From NCBI GenBank assembly GCA_903813345.2, contig CAIIXF020000009.1:33855259-33919258 (forward strand): a stretch of DNA of 64,000 nucleotides, read 5' to 3'. Each line of letters begins with the position of its first letter. The first letter of the stretch is position 1. Under the pieces are notes generated by a model. It was given only the letters and a program-made list of their open reading frames with translations, ran no database searches and had not been told where the DNA came from. Shown here piece after piece: positions 39,310 to 51,503 of the stretch. The translations under genes and the position numbers were made by a program. Source of the DNA: Owenia fusiformis. Taxonomy: Eukaryota; Annelida; Polychaeta; Sabellida; Oweniidae.

Positions 39310-40402
39310 CGAGGGGTGATCCAAAAGTCTTGGACGCCCTGCTCTAATTTTGTTGGTTTTTGATAAAATTACTTTAAACTTTCCAATAATAAAGACAAAC
39401 AACCTAACTACTTTGTGTATTAATTTCATGGTGAAATGATATATTTTATGTAGTTTTCTAGATAGTTTTTAATATAGGGACCCTGCTACCCGGAACGGTA
39501 TTTGTACATGGCAACTTTCAGCCTTAAATGTTGCTGCCATATGACTTGTTTCACAAGTTTTAACCACTACCTTTCTTTGGATTTTGAATATTTAACCATG
39601 TTAGTTTACTTCCTTTGTTACCAGGCAACCAATTAATTGTATTTTAATTATAATGCCACATATGACAATGCCCGTATATGGCAAATTCTAAAAAAATGAC
39701 ATCAGACAAGCAACCCTCATTCTGGTATCATTTTTGCTCCAAGATGGCTGCTTAAATGCAGAACATGAAAGAAATCAAAGTGAAACAAAGAATACTACAA
39801 AATATTCTCACTATTATTGACCTTGAGCAGCTCCCATCTGCGCGATACAGTCTAGATATGGCTCGGTGTGATTTTCTTCCTTTTCCGAAGTTGAAAGGAG
39901 GGTTCAAAGAAAATGTTTTTTACTCATTGAATGAGGTTTAGATTGGCACTCAAGGAGCATTTGTATCACATAAGCAATGCCGGTTTCATAAATGTCTTCC
40001 ATTCATGGGTAAAGCGGCACAAAAAATGTGTTCAAATTCATGGAAAATATGTTAAAAAGTATATCTTAATATGTGAAGATGATGGTGGCAGATGAAACTC
40101 AGATTGAAAAATCGGAAATTCTCTCATATCATGACTGGTGTTAGGTTGTGCACCTGCACCTTGAGTATTTTCCATATTATAACAGTTGTGGCGTAATTTG
40201 CTATATTTAAATACCGTTCCGGGTGGCAGGGACCCGATATCAAAAAATATTTAAAAAAGTACCTAAAATGTATTATTTTATGGTGAAAGTTATACACAAT
40301 GTTGTTAAGATGTTGATCTTTATTATCTGAAAGTTTCATGTAATTATATTGGAAAATAGCAAAGTTAGAGCGGGGCGTCCAAGACTTTTGGATCACCCCT
40401 CG
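39310..40402. mobile_element. Degenerate mariner-like transposon with 194-bp inverted repeats
   Basis: The element is 1093 bp, flanked by TA at 39308-39309 and 40403-40404. Both ends read CGAGGGGTGATCCAAAAGTC, and the inverted repeats run about 194 bp (39310-39503 against 40209-40402), ending at CCCGGAACGGTATTT. Inside, on the plus strand, 39756-39938 encodes LPSARYSLDMARCDFLPFPK and LKGGFKENVFYSLNEV. These resemble the mariner transposase tail motif PPYSPDLAPCDFFLFPKLK. After a frame change, 39943-40095 encodes NAGFINVFHSWVKRHKKCV and QIHGKYVKKYIL, matching the usual W..R..KC....G.Y ending. The N-terminal DNA-binding domain and most of the catalytic core are absent, so the copy is dead and internally deleted. 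The long arms suggest it could be cross-mobilised. Confidence 0.85.
39617..39629. promoter_or_regulatory. X-box-like motif inside the mariner element
   Basis: GTTACCAGGCAAC fits the RFX consensus with a one-base spacer. It lies in the interior of the mariner copy, 2.6 kb from the 37044 palindrome. This is a motif match only. Confidence 0.25.
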
Positions 40403-43400
40403 TACATGTAATCAGATCTGTGCTTTAACTCTTTCCCATATTTTGATTTCACTTTTTTGAAGAGAACTTCGTCTTCTAGGCTTTGGTCTTCAGGTAGTCA
40501 ATGATCTTATGTGAATGTAGAACATCAGCATGATTTTTAGTTATTTATTATTCAACTTGGACAAAAAACTTTGAGTTTCATAAATACTAAGTTCATCATA
40601 TTAGAAAAAATCTCTGAAAATTCCTGAATGTTTGGTCCTGAGATATGCACATAGGCAGGAAAAATATGTTTATAAAATATATCAAAAATGAAATAAAAAA
40701 AATATATAGGAAAAAGACTGCGATTAATCCGGTTGTTTATGATATAACTGTATCATAAATAAGAAAATTATTCAAAATTCACCTGCTACTCATTTCAGCA
40801 TTTCCTTTAGTTTATGGTTCATAATTGTTCCTAATATTAGTGTTCAGCTGGTTATACTGTAATGAATTACACTTGCGATGATATACACTGTCTCAATATG
40901 TAAAGCATAAATAGTCTGTTATGCAAGTTTGTCTGTTCATATGAACTTCCAGCCTTGAACTGTCAATATGTTAAAATAACAGAGCGTGAGGTTTGTCGCT
41001 TGTGTGAAGTTGATATATTTTTGGGATTGAATATTGCCGTATGAGTCGTAAAGAATGCCCATTTTGATTTAACAGTCCCCTTTAATACTTATGAGAGAAC
41101 ATATTTTATCCAGGGATACTAGAGGTCCACAATGAAGAGATCTAGTTCCTACCAAATAGAAATCTCAAAATAGATCTATGTGAGATGTTCAAATTGATTT
41201 GGTATCTGCTCAAGTGCTCATGGTTGATATCACTGATGGACGATCATGTATTTTCAAAACACTCTTTAAGTGCGATGTTTTAAATACACTAGTAGTTGTA
41301 AGTACTATCTTCATATACACAGAATACCAAGTTTACTCTTCTACATCTTTGGCACTTTTAATTTTATATTGGTCAAGGGGGTTAATACATTTAAGTCAAG
41401 TATGACCACGGTCTTGAATTATGTTACATGTGTTTATGAAATATCTATCCTTCTTTATAAGTTGCCACATTACCTGGGCTATTTTTATGAGGCTAATGGG
41501 GCACATTTTACATAAAATTAAACATGAAAAAGGTATTCCATATTTAATGAATCAGAATCAAGGTCATAATGATATCCAGTAGTTCTAAAAATGTCATCTC
41601 TCCTTGTACTTTTGTTTCAAGTGTAAACACATTGCTGCACCTGCCTTCAAACCAACCTGATGGTTTTACGAAATATATGAAACACAAGTGAAAGTTAGAA
41701 AAGAAGATTTAGCAATGAAAACAGACTAATCAGAATGAGTTATAATCCAAGCAGTTTCAAGATTAACACATGGTTAGTGGGAGTGTACTGCTTTGAATTA
41801 AACATCATATAAATTGCTCTTCCTCAGATAAGCTACATCTTATTTCACTTTATAGTGTGCTCATTGACGGCATCGCCCTATTGCCATTGATAAAAAACAT
41901 AATTCTGGCAGGCACTAGGCCAAAGCCAGAAGGTCTTAGCGAGTCTCCCTTATTGGACTATGTGTGGGCTTGTTAGCGGAATTTCTGATATTGGGTCTGT
42001 TACGTAGACTTGTTTCTAGAATCAGCTGGAGTTCATTTTCCCTTCATAATATTCCACGATGTTCACAAAATGCCACAGTTTTATATTTTACTTCAAATGC
42101 AATATGAAAGTCATGAAATCTATGGTTCTGTTTCTTTCAATTAGTTATAAGATGATACTTTTGTGGTTTTACTTAAAAATCTTGACCAGTTTCTTTTCTT
42201 GTACAAAGGGCATGTTTGTTGATTCCTCTAAACTTGAAGACATATCTTGATTTGAGTGCACATTATGTGGAATCATTCAAAGCAAGTTAACCTAGGGTGG
42301 CATTTGTGGCGAGATTGTGGTCAGGGTATTTGCTTGGAGTGGCTGTACTCCTCCATACCAAAATAACACTCTGTCCAGTATTTCACTCCATTTCCTATGA
42401 AAATTTTGAGAAATTTTCGCTCATTTGTTTTTTTTGGTGTGTGTATATCTGATTTGAGTTTTTAGAATTTTCTTACTTTTTGTCACTGTATGTTGCATCG
42501 GAATTGACCAGTTATATAATGGTATATTGAGTCAAAATTTATCAGTTGAATTTTTGAAACAGTTCTCATATCAGGCTTTATCACTGGATATAAATGATGT
42601 TTCTTTGAGGAGTTTTTGATGGTAGTTTGATGAGTGTATGTTTTCTGGTCAACTCTACCTGACCGCACATTGATAAAAAATGTTGAACACAGATTCTTAT
42701 AGAATGCATGGTTCTTATAAAAAGGTTAATCCTCTTTTCTCAATGGAAGGTGTCACTCCACTAAATCTAAGGTGTCACTCCACTAAATCTAAGGTGTCAC
42801 TTCACTAAATCTAAGGTGCCACTCCATCATTTGTGATCATCTATCCAGATGTCATTCAATCGATTCTAGAGTAAGACGTACTGAGTTCTGTACTTTCTTT
42901 GGAAAGAAATACCATAGACAAGTCAACATGAAGATAACATGAGATGAAGGGGATATTTTAGTGTGGTCTCAAAACAAGTCTGATTGTCTAATCTAGATTT
43001 GTTAATTGTATCTGTTTGTGCTATCAGTAGAGGCAATGATTATTGCTTCAGTTGTTGTTGTGTCCTCACCAGCTGATGGCGGGTCACAGAGTTCGGTGTT
43101 TGGTGTTGTTGATCTGGCCTGAACTGACCCTTATTGAGATATATCCTCAATGACCTCTGAAAGGTAAAGTATATAACTAACAGTGTTATACCCTTTTGTA
43201 TCTGCTGACCAGCACATCTGTTTTTACTGTAGCAATCAACTGGGAATTTCTGTACTTCCTGTCCAGTTTCTGTCAGATCAGTTGTACCTTGAATGGAGTT
43301 AGTTTAAGATTTATTCATTGTATCTTCTGATTTTTGCTAACTATACTGAAAGTATTTGTATTATTCACATGAGCTTAGTCCTTTTTTGGACTCACTTGTG

Positions 43401-45804
43401 ATCACCATGCTTTATTTATTTTTTTTAATTGGTATATTTATGGTACAAATTAAATTCAGTATATCCTGTATATTATGACTTCTTCATTTGGTCTTGCTTT
43501 TCGACATAACTTGGTGTTGAATTTTCTTCAAAATATTTCTCCAGACTTCTTAAATTAACAAGTCTGTTTTTCGGCTATGTAATTATTTCCGTCTTCAAAT
43601 GTGTTAATAATGTCTAGCTGAATAGGGAGTGGATCAGTATGCTTGTCATCACCGTTTCTGTCTTCTAAATCATCCCCAAGGAACTGAATTAACCACTCTA
43701 TTGTTGGGGCTGTCATCTACCCATTGTGGGATCCACAGTCTTTTTCTATCCATTGTGTCTCACAAGCTTTAGAGAGAGAGAAACTGCGATAAATCAGAAT
43801 GTCATTTACCCTTTTACTGATTTTACTGATAGAGAAAGCCTTATATTCTAGCTATGGTCAGTTCCAAGGCAGATAGCCTTATCAAAATTGTCTTTTATAC
43901 ATATATTTATAAATCATACTGTACAGTATAATATCCATATCATTTACTGTTTTCTAATGTTTTTGCCAGGTTGATTAGATATGGGTTGTTGGATTGATAT
44001 ATCTTAATGTAATTAAATACATTTTTTGAAATGTTCCGCTTGTGTTTTAGATTGAATTTATGAGATAGTATACACGTTCATAAGTTTACTCTGCTGAATG
44101 ATCAAAGTTTTCCTGAGGTGAATATAGGTATAGCTCTATTTGAGGCTGACAGTTTATTGTTTTTAAAGATGTTTATTGCTAAAGGTGTGAAGTTATTTGA
44201 CCAGTTGTGCTTCTGCTAATGGTTTTATTTCCTTTACATGATTAGTTCATGTTGAATTTATGTAGTCTTGGAATATTTCTTTTTTAGAATTTGAAGCAGA
44301 AATTGAATATTTTTACATTATATAGAAATTCTTTTTTAAGGTAAACTTATGTATCTGATTTCTAAATAAGATGCCTTCTGAAATATTTGTTATTGCTCTG
44401 AAGGTGGTCAACCGTTTCATCAACTTGTTTCACAAAATAACCACATTGACATTAACTTTCTAACATTTGTTGACCCAAAAGATGAACTAGTCATAAAATG
44501 TCAAAAAGGTGAAATCTTATGAATATATATTGCATTCACTGTAGAGTTCTTATATTTTATATTTTATTTCTGCTGAGATTAAGGGAATTCTTGCATTATT
44601 TTAGCTATTAATAGGGTAACTCAACTAAATGCCTATTTCAAGACAAAAGAAAATTCATGAAGTATCCTTTTGTCTTAATATAAACATTGTTCAGATTATT
44701 ATGTAAGCTCTTCGGGTAGCACCACCTGATCATTCTATCTCACTTCAAAGGTAATACAAGTTGTTAAAGCTATAATTGTTGCTTATATATAAATACCGTA
44801 AAATGTTACCAGGTCAAACTCAGTTTTTGCAGAAGTACTTTGGTATCCAGTAACAGGTTATGTATCAATACCTGCTGAAGCCTTCTGTAAGACTACAGTT
44901 TACTGTAATTTCTGTAATGCAATAAGGTAGCTTTCATAAAGTCATGCATTTTGTATGTTTTAGCCCATCTTATTGCATACCCATGTTTCAGTTAATGGTT
45001 CGATATGATTTGAGCACTTTTTAAAGTATCGTTTAACATATTTTCCTCATGGCAATCAGTAATAACTGCTTTAAAGTATTTTTTCATTCTGGATTAGGTT
45101 TTTATTTAACATTTTTAAAATGAAAATTGAGCACACACATACATCTTTATGTCATATATGAAAATTTTCCGTTTGATACATAATCATACATGTTCATATA
45201 GCTTATGGTTGTTCTTTAAAACAACATAAAAAACATAAAATGAAGGGAAATTTAAACACTGGATGGTGGTCCTACTCTGATTAATGTCAACCTCTTGAAA
45301 AATAACTTTCTAGACTTCTTTTGAAGGCCTTGAAACAAGTGTTGTTATTTTAACATGTTGTACAAATTAAGTATAGATCAGGAACTCTGTTGTTTTAGAC
45401 AATCTTGATCTGCAAGCCTTTGTAGTTATGTAAAATGATGAAATGACATTAATTGCAATAACAGTTAAGATTTGAAACCAACAAGGCATAAATCCTACAG
45501 GATAACATAATCTACCTGAATCTATGTTATAAAGCACAATAGTAGTCCATGTTCATGAACCACAGTAACAATTATTAGACCTTATGATGAATACTGTGAA
45601 CAGTCATTGTTTCAAGAATTGTTTTTTAAAAATTAACTTTATTCTGTGTTATAAATATCAATACAGTTTGTAAAAAGTACATGTTGCATGGGATTTCTTA
45701 TGCAATAAAAGAGACTGCATCAGTGGGTTGATGTTTGTCTGTGACACTGGTCATTGCTTGAAGTGGAACCATGAGATTTATATATGTATTCTGTATATTT
45801 TCAG
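40403..45804. other. Gene-poor stretch upstream of the first visible MRTF exon
   Basis: No exon recognised. 42747-42827 is a 22-bp unit (AAGGTGTCACTCCACTAAAT) in 3.7 copies. The remainder is AT-rich and unremarkable. It is probably intron, since the exon at 45805 begins at a good splice acceptor in the middle of a codon. Confidence 0.5.
42747..42827. repeat. Tandem repeat, 22-bp unit, 3.7 copies
   Basis: Nearly identical copies of AAGGTGTCACTCCACTAAAT plus CT, with one or two base changes in the later copies. The low divergence suggests recent growth. Confidence 0.95.
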
Positions 45805-46029
45805 ATTCCAGTAACAATTCCGCTTGGTCTCCGTTTTACGGAGGAGGTAATGCAAGACTAGATGAGAAATCCATAAACTACATCCACAAGTTCTATTGTA
45901 AAGACTGTAGGATGGCAGAAGAGGCGAAGAAAAGAGCCGAGGCTTCTGGAGGCGAGCCGTCTCCTACGAGCCCATTGTCATCTTTGGAGGATGTGTCCCT
46001 CACACAAAAGATGGAGTCAAATAAAGAAT
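45805..46029 (+). CDS. Mrtf: MRTF exon: N-terminal extension upstream of RPEL1
   Basis: The acceptor TGTATATTTTCAG and donor GAAT|GTAAGA bound a 225-bp exon. It starts two bases short of a codon and ends one base into the next, exactly the phase the RPEL1 exon at 46679 needs (joined: ..MESNKE-S-LKRKL). The encoded sequence includes SAWSPFYGGGNARLDEKSIN, YIHKFYCKDCRMAEEAKKRA and a Ser/Pro-rich PSPTSPLSSLEDVSL stretch. It has no match I recognise in vertebrate MRTF N-termini. FYCKDCR resembles the last zinc-ligand pair of a PHD-type finger, but the other ligands are not in this exon. Two possible starts exist if it is a first exon: an unspliced ATG at 45771 and an internal Met at 45912. Assignment to MRTF rests on phase and order; the exon could belong to a fused or alternative transcript. 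Confidence 0.65.
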
Positions 46030-46678
46030 GTAAGACTCCTCAAATATGAAGAGCTCTCATATTTGAGAGGTTTTGCACAATGTTTTTAGCTCAACGTATC
46101 TAAAATCCGTAACGCATTCACTTGATTTATGGGTAGCAGTTCTATTAAAACGAGATGCGGTTGCAGATATGTTTTAGCTATAACCCATTGTGCGAAACCT
46201 CTCTTATATTGCATGTTGCTCTTGTTTACACCTACTCTGTCTGACACAGACTATCAGAAATAGATCTGGAGACCCCATTGCGTAATTGTTTTATATTAAA
46301 TAAAAAGACAAGTAGTCAGATGTTTCTCCAAGTGAGATACCCTTTTGTATATGAATCCAAAGTCATAACAACAAATCTCAATTACGAGAAATTAGAAAAA
46401 TGATTGAAATGTTTAACATCAAAACATTCATCATTTGGGTTATTCACGAGTATTTACTCAGCAATAATATGCATCTGTTTTTTGCAACTTAAAATAAGCT
46501 CAAAGTAGCATCCGTCAGTTTAAATTATGAAATGATTTTAAATTAATCTTACATATGGCATCAGTGAAACATTTTGCATCCTAAATTGATGCTTTTCGTT
46601 GAAATGTAAAGACAGTTATGAATGAACTACTGTCAGTTACTATTATTTTATTATAATGCTTGAATTGTAATATTTCAG
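46030..46678 (+). other. MRTF intron with a foldback element
   Basis: Donor GTAAGA, acceptor TAATATTTCAG. Almost a quarter of the intron is the foldback repeat at 46058-46210, starting less than 30 bp after the donor. Confidence 0.7.
46058..46210. mobile_element. Foldback MITE-like inverted repeat
   Basis: The two arms pair over about 60 bp. AGAGGTTTTGCACAATG (left) matches CATTGTGCGAAACCTCT (right) with one mismatch, followed by TTAGCT, ACGTATCT and further matches toward the centre. Outer ends are ATATTTGAGAGG and CCTCTCTTATAT. No coding capacity; the family is not recognised. Confidence 0.65.
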
Positions 46679-46744
46679 CTCTAAAGCGCAAGCTGATGTT
46701 ACGGAGATCTGTAACAGAACTGGTAGATCAGGGTATATATCCAT
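46679..46744 (+). CDS. Mrtf: MRTF exon encoding RPEL motif 1
   Basis: A 66-bp exon (2 + 21 codons + 1 base) between TATTTCAG and T|GTAAGT. It encodes LKRKLMLRRSVTELVDQGIY plus P, the first G-actin-binding RPEL motif. The vertebrate counterpart is LQQRRTREELVSQGIMPP. As there, the first position is RR rather than RP, so this is a normal RPEL1, with the E-L pair and the QGI turn kept. The exon carries almost exactly one motif. Its 3' base joins the spacer exon 6.8 kb away to give GIY-P-S-LKTPPAF. The vertebrate initiator Met used by short MRTF-A (GI-M-PPLKSP) is Tyr here, so that start is not available. Confidence 0.93.
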
Positions 46745-46763
46745 GTAAGTAGACCTTATTTCT

Positions 46764-46798
46764 TGTACATTTTGCATGTTAATGCCTCGTTATTTTAT
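46764..46798 (+). repeat. Dispersed repeat family, copy 5 (core)
   Basis: TGTACATTTTGCATGTTAAT then GCCTCGTTATTTTA starts about 20 bp after the RPEL1 exon donor. Its 3' end (GTTATTTA) matches copy 6 at 61376 better than the other copies, suggesting a subfamily. Confidence 0.6.
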
Positions 46799-48252
46799 CC
46801 AATATTTCATTCCCATAATTTAAACATATAGACAGATGACAGGACAATTGAAATTCTTATCTTTGACGAAATGGTTCTATCCAGATTGAAATCCAGTAAA
46901 TTTCCCCAATAGTAAAATATCCAGTTGCTGTCTTGTAAGCTGATTTCCCTGTAATGATAGCACATAATTAAGATAAAAGAAATGGCCCAATTTTAAGATA
47001 CCTTTATACACAAGGTTAAACTCTACTAAATAGAGGCTAAATAGATAGTTCTATCAGACGAGACTAATATACAAGTCAATTGTGATAAGAATAAGTTACT
47101 GAATACCCAATGCATGAATCATTTCAAAAAGTGTCTCTTTTATACTATGATCATTATTCAAATAACCCATGAGATTTGTGATAGTTTTGAGATATATCTG
47201 ATTATAATTTCATACTTTAATTTGATAAATGTATTATATAAGAAATATCATCAAATCACAGTTAAAATATTTAGAAGTATTGATCTTCCAAACCAAAGTT
47301 CATCAGACCTAATCGCTTATCCATCTACGTTCATCTGATTGATGGACCAGAGTGGAAGATCAGGATATTTGGATGATCTCCTGGTGTTTATAAACATTTC
47401 ACTGGTCAGGTATCTGCTAGGTTCTTTACTAAACACATCTTTCACATCTTGTTATCACAGCCTTTTGTAAATTCTACCTTGGTTAGGTGAATTTTTTAGG
47501 CTAATCTTGCAACGATAAATGTGCCATTTTCTGACCCTTATGATTATCATTTTCATACACAAGAGGAGATATATAGCATTAGGCAGGAGGAAGGGGGGGG
47601 GGCAAAGACAATTACCCCCTACTCTTGACTCAAAAACAAGTTTGTGAAATACAGAGCAAGCAGAGAGCAGTTTGATGCAAGTCATAACAACTAAGCTCCT
47701 TTTGCACCCTGACAGTCACAGAGCATAGTACTAATTATGTAGATGAAGCCCTCTTTTAAGAAGCAAAATCAAACAATTTGAATGGGCACCATTGCCATTT
47801 GTTAGTTGAAGTATATTTTCATCCAATTCATAGTAAACCAGCCTGGATTAATCTTTCTTTGAATTAACAAAGATTGCAAGGAACCATAAAAATCAGATGT
47901 TTTTGCTTTACTGTTATCCAATTATTAGGGCGAACATCCTGAATAGTGAATATGTTGTTTTCATTCATACATAAAAGTTCAGAGACATCATCGGTCAGAT
48001 GCCATACAGTCCATTTGGAAAACTCAAAGTTGATCTTGTTTTTTATACATCTGACTTATCGATCATTATATCTTCCAAAAACATTTTTCGATAAGTATTC
48101 TTTGAATGAATGTAAAAAAAACCAAATGTTCTTATTGAACTAGAAACTAGCTACCTTTTTGTTTGCCCTCTTTGGATTTATTTATTAAAGCAAAGTCACT
48201 GGAGGCTGTCTGTCAATTACAAATCACTCTATTAAATCAATCAGCTCTGTAT

Positions 48253-48446
48253 ACAGTTAAACCTGTTTTGTCCATTATGTGCAAACACCATCTGAAACGA
48301 CCAAAAGTGTCCAGATCAGCTGATGTTCATATTTTTCGATTTTTAAGACTGAAATCTGTGGCAGTTTAAAAAATTGGGACTGAAACATGTTCATATTAAG
48401 ATGTGTTCAGGTTAGGGAGGTGTTTAGATATGTATGGTTTTACTGT
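48253..48446. mobile_element. Small MITE with ACAGTTAAACC-type ends
   Basis: Left end ACAGTTAAACCTGTTTTGTC, right end GGTTTTACTGT. The subterminal parts also correspond (TCTAAACACCTCC on the reverse strand against CAAACACCATCTG). Interspersed elements with an ACAGTMAAACCTGT terminus are common in marine invertebrates. This 194-bp copy is degenerate and carries no gene. Confidence 0.5.
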
Positions 48447-50608
48447 CCAAACGTTTTCCGTGAATCAAGTCTATTTAGACAAATTGCCCTGGGTTTGCTT
48501 CTGTCTGTACCATGAAGTAGATATATTAGTAACTACTCCTACCCCTTTTTTACTAAAGGTACTGGAATAAGAATGCAAATACAGAAAGGCCTCAGAGCAC
48601 ATATGTATATTTTGAAAAAAGGACATTATGAAGTTTTAATTTTTTTTTGCTGATTATCCCTATGTACTTTGGAGAACATTGTTGCAAAAAGGAAGATGTA
48701 GAATTGTTAAAATTAAAACATTTGGAGTGAATCAAACTGTTGAGTCTATTTTTGTCACTATTTGTGTATAATGAGAACTAATTCCAGGGAAATTCTTTCC
48801 TTCTAAATAGTACTTGCTTCAGTATCCCCTTTTTCTGTACCTTTACTTTTTCTGAAAGAAAATAAATTACATTTGCAAATAACAGATATGAGCAGATTCT
48901 TTCACCTGATGTTATTTGTACTCCATACCACAGGAGTATAACTTATTACAGAGTGATTCTAGCCAAATAAAATATGACTTATCAACTCATTCAAAGATTA
49001 CAGGTATATCTGGAGATAAGTTGTAAAATAGGTAGATAGTTTCTTATTTATTACGGTTTGGAATCTTTGATCATCCGGTTTGGTGTGTGCCATTTTGACC
49101 TTTGTGACTGTTGAACTCAGTGAAAATGACTGTTGACCTTAGTTAGAATTACTGTTGACCTCAGTAAAAATCAAATTTTTTAGAGAAAAAATAAATCTTA
49201 CAAAAAACAATTTTTTGCCAAAAAATAAAAATAGATTGAAACAGATCTTATAACTGTAACTGGGCTATACTGACAAAATGGCCTAGTTACGCTTCTGTCT
49301 GTGCTTGATGTCAGTTTGATTACCTAATATATTTCTCGAATTTTGAGCTGTCACTTAGAGCAAACTGAGCCCTTATTGGCTTTCTTTAGAAACGCACTCA
49401 TTAGAAGAGTTATCAAACAAATTTTTCTTGTCAACTTTTTGTAGAATGTCATAGCTTTGGAATATCAACAGCAATGGGAAGCTATGAATCAGATTATGTG
49501 ATCATTGAACGGCTCAAAACCTCCATTTGAATACCATGAGCTCTCACGTTTTCTGTATGTGGAAAGTATTTTTTATCCTAGCTTCGGGCAGGAAATCAAT
49601 ATCATTTCGAGGAACTGCTAGACGTTTAAACACATAATTCCATGCTTTATAGGAAGATACCACTTGGCCTGGTATCATCAAAAGTTGTTTATCTATTTTA
49701 GCCTTATTTTGAAAATTTGAGCTGTTTTGTACAGATTTTTATCTGGAGATTTCCCAATAATCTACATAGCTAGAATGTTCCTTCAGGTAGCACTTTGGCT
49801 AATTGGACTCTGGCACATAAGCATACACCACAGGTGGTTTTGTGTATTTATATCTGCCAAAAATGACCCTTATTTGATAACTTTCCTCAGGTACCCTCCA
49901 TTTTGTCAGGTTCTACTTTGTTCAGTCGAGTATCTGTCAATAAATTCTGTTATTCAGAGTGGGTTGATTTTTGTACATATTGAGGAATGTTTGGGAAGCC
50001 AGTTTGGAAGAAAAAAAGATCATCATTTTTAAGAATAAAGAGTCGGTGGAAGGTTCTGATCCATGAATTATCTGAGAAAGATTGAACGGAAATGTACAAT
50101 GATTCTTTCTTTTAAAGTTGTAATTAACTGAGATTTCGCCAGCTGTTCTAGTAGCTTGCATCCATGAATCATTAACAACCCAGACTGAATCGAGGACTGT
50201 TAATCACTGTTCGATTTCTCAAGTTGTACTTTTATTTGATTTAGACAAAATAATATTGCAAGCTGGTTCTGCAGGAATGTCCATTGTGATCAATGTTTAT
50301 GTTTATGTTTAGAGATTCTGCCAACATTGGAGCCAAAGGATGTCAAAATAATCTGAACAAAAGTATTCATACTTGGAAGTATTCAGTTTGAGGGGTGTTC
50401 ATATATACAGAGTATTATAACATGTATATAGCAATTTTATAGCATTGTAAGACTGTTTTGCAGAGATGTATGTATCGACTGCAAAAATCATATGTAAAAT
50501 TCCTCATGCTTGAGTAAAGGTGGTCGAAATTCATCTTGTTTTACTTTTAGAACTCTACAGTTATATATATTCTATTTGAACACTTTTTGTTTGTCTTTGC
50601 AATTATAG

Positions 50609-51503
50609 TAGTTTGTGTTTGACAAGAACATGTCCAGATCTCAGAAATGTCAATTTCTTGTGTCTATCCACTAGACTGGTCTGTGTTTGACATGTTATGT
50701 CCAGATCTCAGAAATGTCAATTTCTTGTGTCTATCCACTAGACTGGTCTGTGTTTGACATGTCATGTCCAGATCTCCGAAATGTTAATTTCTTGTATCTA
50801 TCCATTAGACTGGTCTGTGTTTGACAAGAACATGTCCAGATCTCAGAAATGTTAATTTCTTGTGTCTATCCATTAGACTGGTCTGTGTTTGACAAGAACA
50901 TGTCCAATTCTCAGAAATGTCAATTTCTTGTGTCTATCCACTAGACTGGTCTGTGTTTGACATGTCATGTCCAGATCTCCGAAATGTTAATTTCTTGTAT
51001 CTATCCATTAGACTGGTCTGTGTTTGACAAGAACATGTCCAGATCTCAGAAATGTTAATTTCTTGTGTCTATCCACTAGACTGGTCTGTGTTTGACATGT
51101 CATGTCCAGATCTCAGAAATGTCAATTTCTTGTGTCAATCCACTAGACTGGTCTGTGTTTGACATGTCATGTCCAGATCTCAGAAATGTTAATTTCTTGT
51201 GTCTATCCACTAGACTGGTCTGTGTTTGACATGTCATGTCCAGATCTCAGAAATGTTAATTTCTTGTGTCTATCTACTAGACTGGGTTGTGTTTGACATG
51301 TGCATGTCCAGATCTCAGAAATGTTAATTTCTTGTGTCTATCCACTAGACTGGTCTGTGTTTGACATGTCATGTCCAGATCTCAGAAATGTTAATTTCTT
51401 GTGTCTATCCTCTAGACTGGTCTGTGTTTGACATGTGCATGTCCAGATCTCAGAAATGTTAATTTCTTGTGTCTATCCATTAGACTGGTCTATGTTTGAC
51501 ATG
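50609..51503. repeat. Minisatellite, 67-bp unit, about 13 copies
   Basis: Unit: CTGGTCTGTGTTTGACATGT, CATGTCCAGATCTCAGAAAT, GTTAATTTCTTGTGTCTATC, CACTAGA. Copies differ mainly at one spot: GACAAGAACATGTCC, GACATGTCATGTCC or GACATGTGCATGTCC. The AAGAACATG form recurs in units 1, 4, 5 and 7, and long multi-unit runs are identical, so blocks have been duplicated recently. Confidence 0.96.

Noticed and set aside
45771-45804. ATG at 45771 as the MRTF start
   Set aside because: The codons between 45771 and 45804 (RFIYVFCIF) cover a typical acceptor tract ending TTTTCAG. Translation from here is possible only if transcription starts locally, so it is kept as an alternative and not called.
49727-50032. 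101-codon plus-strand frame in the large intron
   Set aside because: Composition is hydrophobic and chance-like, with no splice-compatible boundaries or recognisable motif.
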